Source: Clostridiaceae bacterium BRH_c20a
GTDB taxonomy: Bacteria; Bacillota; Peptococcia; Peptococcales; BICA1-8
Reading direction: 5' to 3'
DNA length: 64,000 nt
Assembly (NCBI GenBank): GCA_000961765.1
Contig: LADT01000088.1
Span: 54,089-118,088, forward strand
In this document: positions 63,376-64,000 of the stretch, piece by piece
Layout of the letters: every line of letters begins with the position of its first letter
Position numbering within the stretch: position 1 is the first letter of the stretch
Program-made: the position numbers and the translations under genes
Notes under the pieces: generated by a model
Databases searched by the model: none
Told to the model about the DNA's origin: nothing
The model's input: the letters and a program-made list of their open reading frames with translations, nothing else

Positions 63376-63731
63376 ATAATACGGATATATTCCATATTTT
63401 GTTATATTCGATACCTGAAGCCTTTGCAGTTATTAGTTTATCTACGGTTTTAGCAGGTTCGGGATTTATTTGGAAAAGACTAGTGATAATGGGTTTGTTT
63501 ATCGGTTTGTTCTCGCATTTTTGGCGGCTATTATTGAGTGATTACATCTTAAACATTATAATCTACACGATTATCCTGATAGTTTTTATGACATTTTATA
63601 GACTTGGCAATGATTTGTTTGCCAGGGCTATTTCGGCAATGCTGGCAATATCTATTTATTTGACAATTGAATTTGTTAATTTGAAAATAATTGGAGGATT
63701 AGGCTTAAAAGAATTGGGAATTGAGAATTGA
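63372..63731 (+). CDS. four-helix membrane protein, possibly a truncated sensor
   Basis: A 119-residue protein coupled to the regulator gene (ATGA overlap). Four hydrophobic helices (about 6-28, 35-53, 58-78 and 84-112). The C-terminus and stop are formed by three GAATTG(G/A) heptamers (63712-63731). It may be the membrane half of a GHKL sensor whose kinase part was lost, or an intact small partner protein. I do not recognise the family. Confidence 0.65.
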   Translation: MNNTDIFHILLYSIPEAFAVISLSTVLAGSGFIWKRLVIMGLFIGLFSHFWRLLLSDYILNIIIYTIILIVFMTFYRLGNDLFARAISAMLAISIYLTIEFVNLKIIGGLGLKELGIEN

Positions 63732-63784
63732 AATCTTTCATGACTATTTGTGTCTTGAGTATAGCGAAAGGGATGATAGTTAAA

Positions 63785-64000
63785 ATGTTTAATTTAGAAA
63801 AAATGTCCCATAAAATAATAAATGTTTTATTTAAAAATTCAGGTGTAGATGAATTAACCAAAGCCAAGGCCGAATACGGTCTTTCTTTATTATTGGGTAT
63901 TTTTATTGAATTGTCTTTTTGTTTATTAATCGCCGGGATTTTAGGCTTATTCCGCGAGACCTTTTTATTAATGTTTTTTTCACTGATTGTCAGAGTCTTT
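63785..64000 (+). CDS. agrB: AgrB-like peptide processing membrane protein, N-terminal part (cut by window edge)
   Basis: Translation reads MFNLEKMSHKIINVLFKNSG, then LTKAKAEYGLSLLLGIFIEL and LFRETFLLMFFSL, characteristic of the accessory gene regulator B family, which processes and exports the AgrD signal peptide. Catalytic His and Cys lie beyond the window edge. The start may be ATG 63785 or ATG 63773, since AAAGGG touches the latter. Confidence 0.88.
   Translation, partial: MFNLEKMSHKIINVLFKNSGVDELTKAKAEYGLSLLLGIFIELSFCLLIAGILGLFRETFLLMFFSLIVRVF

Noticed and set aside
1..64000. tRNA or rRNA genes
   Set aside because: No cloverleaf or rRNA segment was recognised on reading; a tRNA scan would settle this.

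Overview
The window reads as the chromosome of an AT-rich, spore-forming, anaerobic clostridial Firmicute. A Peptococcaceae/Desulfotomaculum-like relative fits best, but the species cannot be named from sequence alone. Spore genes (gpr, three short alpha/beta SASPs, ylbJ), the Firmicutes order rnc-smc-ftsY...ylxM-ffh-rpsP-khpA-ylqD-rimM-trmD-rplS-lepB-rbgA-rnhB, the fapR-plsX-fab operon and TTG/GTG starts behind strong Shine-Dalgarno sites all support this. Most genes lie on the minus strand, so operons read from high to low coordinates.

Layout, low to high. 1-4114: nuoJ (partial), I, H, D, C, B, A of a respiratory complex I without nuoE/F/G between D and H. 4160-12300: ribosome, tRNA and secretion housekeeping operon. 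12925-17672: ftsY followed by mtnP-mtnA-class II aldolase-mtaD, a set that can dispose of 5'-methylthioadenosine and 5'-deoxyadenosine. 18261-23777: smc, a radical SAM protein and rnc. 23900-28310: a plus-strand accessory island between rnc and fabF with broken RHS/WapA-type polymorphic toxin pieces (DNRLRE fragment, toxin-44-like tip, RHS tip with unknown toxin, GIY-YIG-like tip) and likely immunity genes (two membrane proteins, an Imm26-type protein and an orphan), separated by perfect palindromes. 28482-39707: type II fatty acid synthesis under FapR, rpmF-yceD, ackA and pta. 39838-44374: tmcAL, a patatin-like protein, ylbJ, a coiled-coil protein and rsmD. 44684-46831: spore-protein cluster around gpr, including two short genes (58 and 46 codons). 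47069-58584: recG, a DUF1858 protein, the Na+-translocating methylmalonyl-CoA decarboxylase genes with methylmalonyl-CoA mutase, epimerase and MeaB, then birA and rpmB. 58772-61305: hslO, and ribU under a distant FMN riboswitch. 61434-64000: gene fragments, then a LytTR regulator and agrB of an agr-like peptide signalling locus.

The genes fit an anaerobe that interconverts succinate and propionate (mutase, epimerase, biotin-dependent Na+ pump, BirA to biotinylate the carrier), makes acetate and ATP through Pta-AckA, and has a membrane-bound electron-transfer complex.

The most unusual feature is repeat content. Nearly every intergenic gap carries short perfect tandem arrays of 6-, 7- or 8-base units. 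Several occur as inverted pairs or run into gene ends. There are also at least four further dispersed hairpin or MITE-like families. The toxin island with its palindromic punctuation is the best candidate for an undescribed arrangement.
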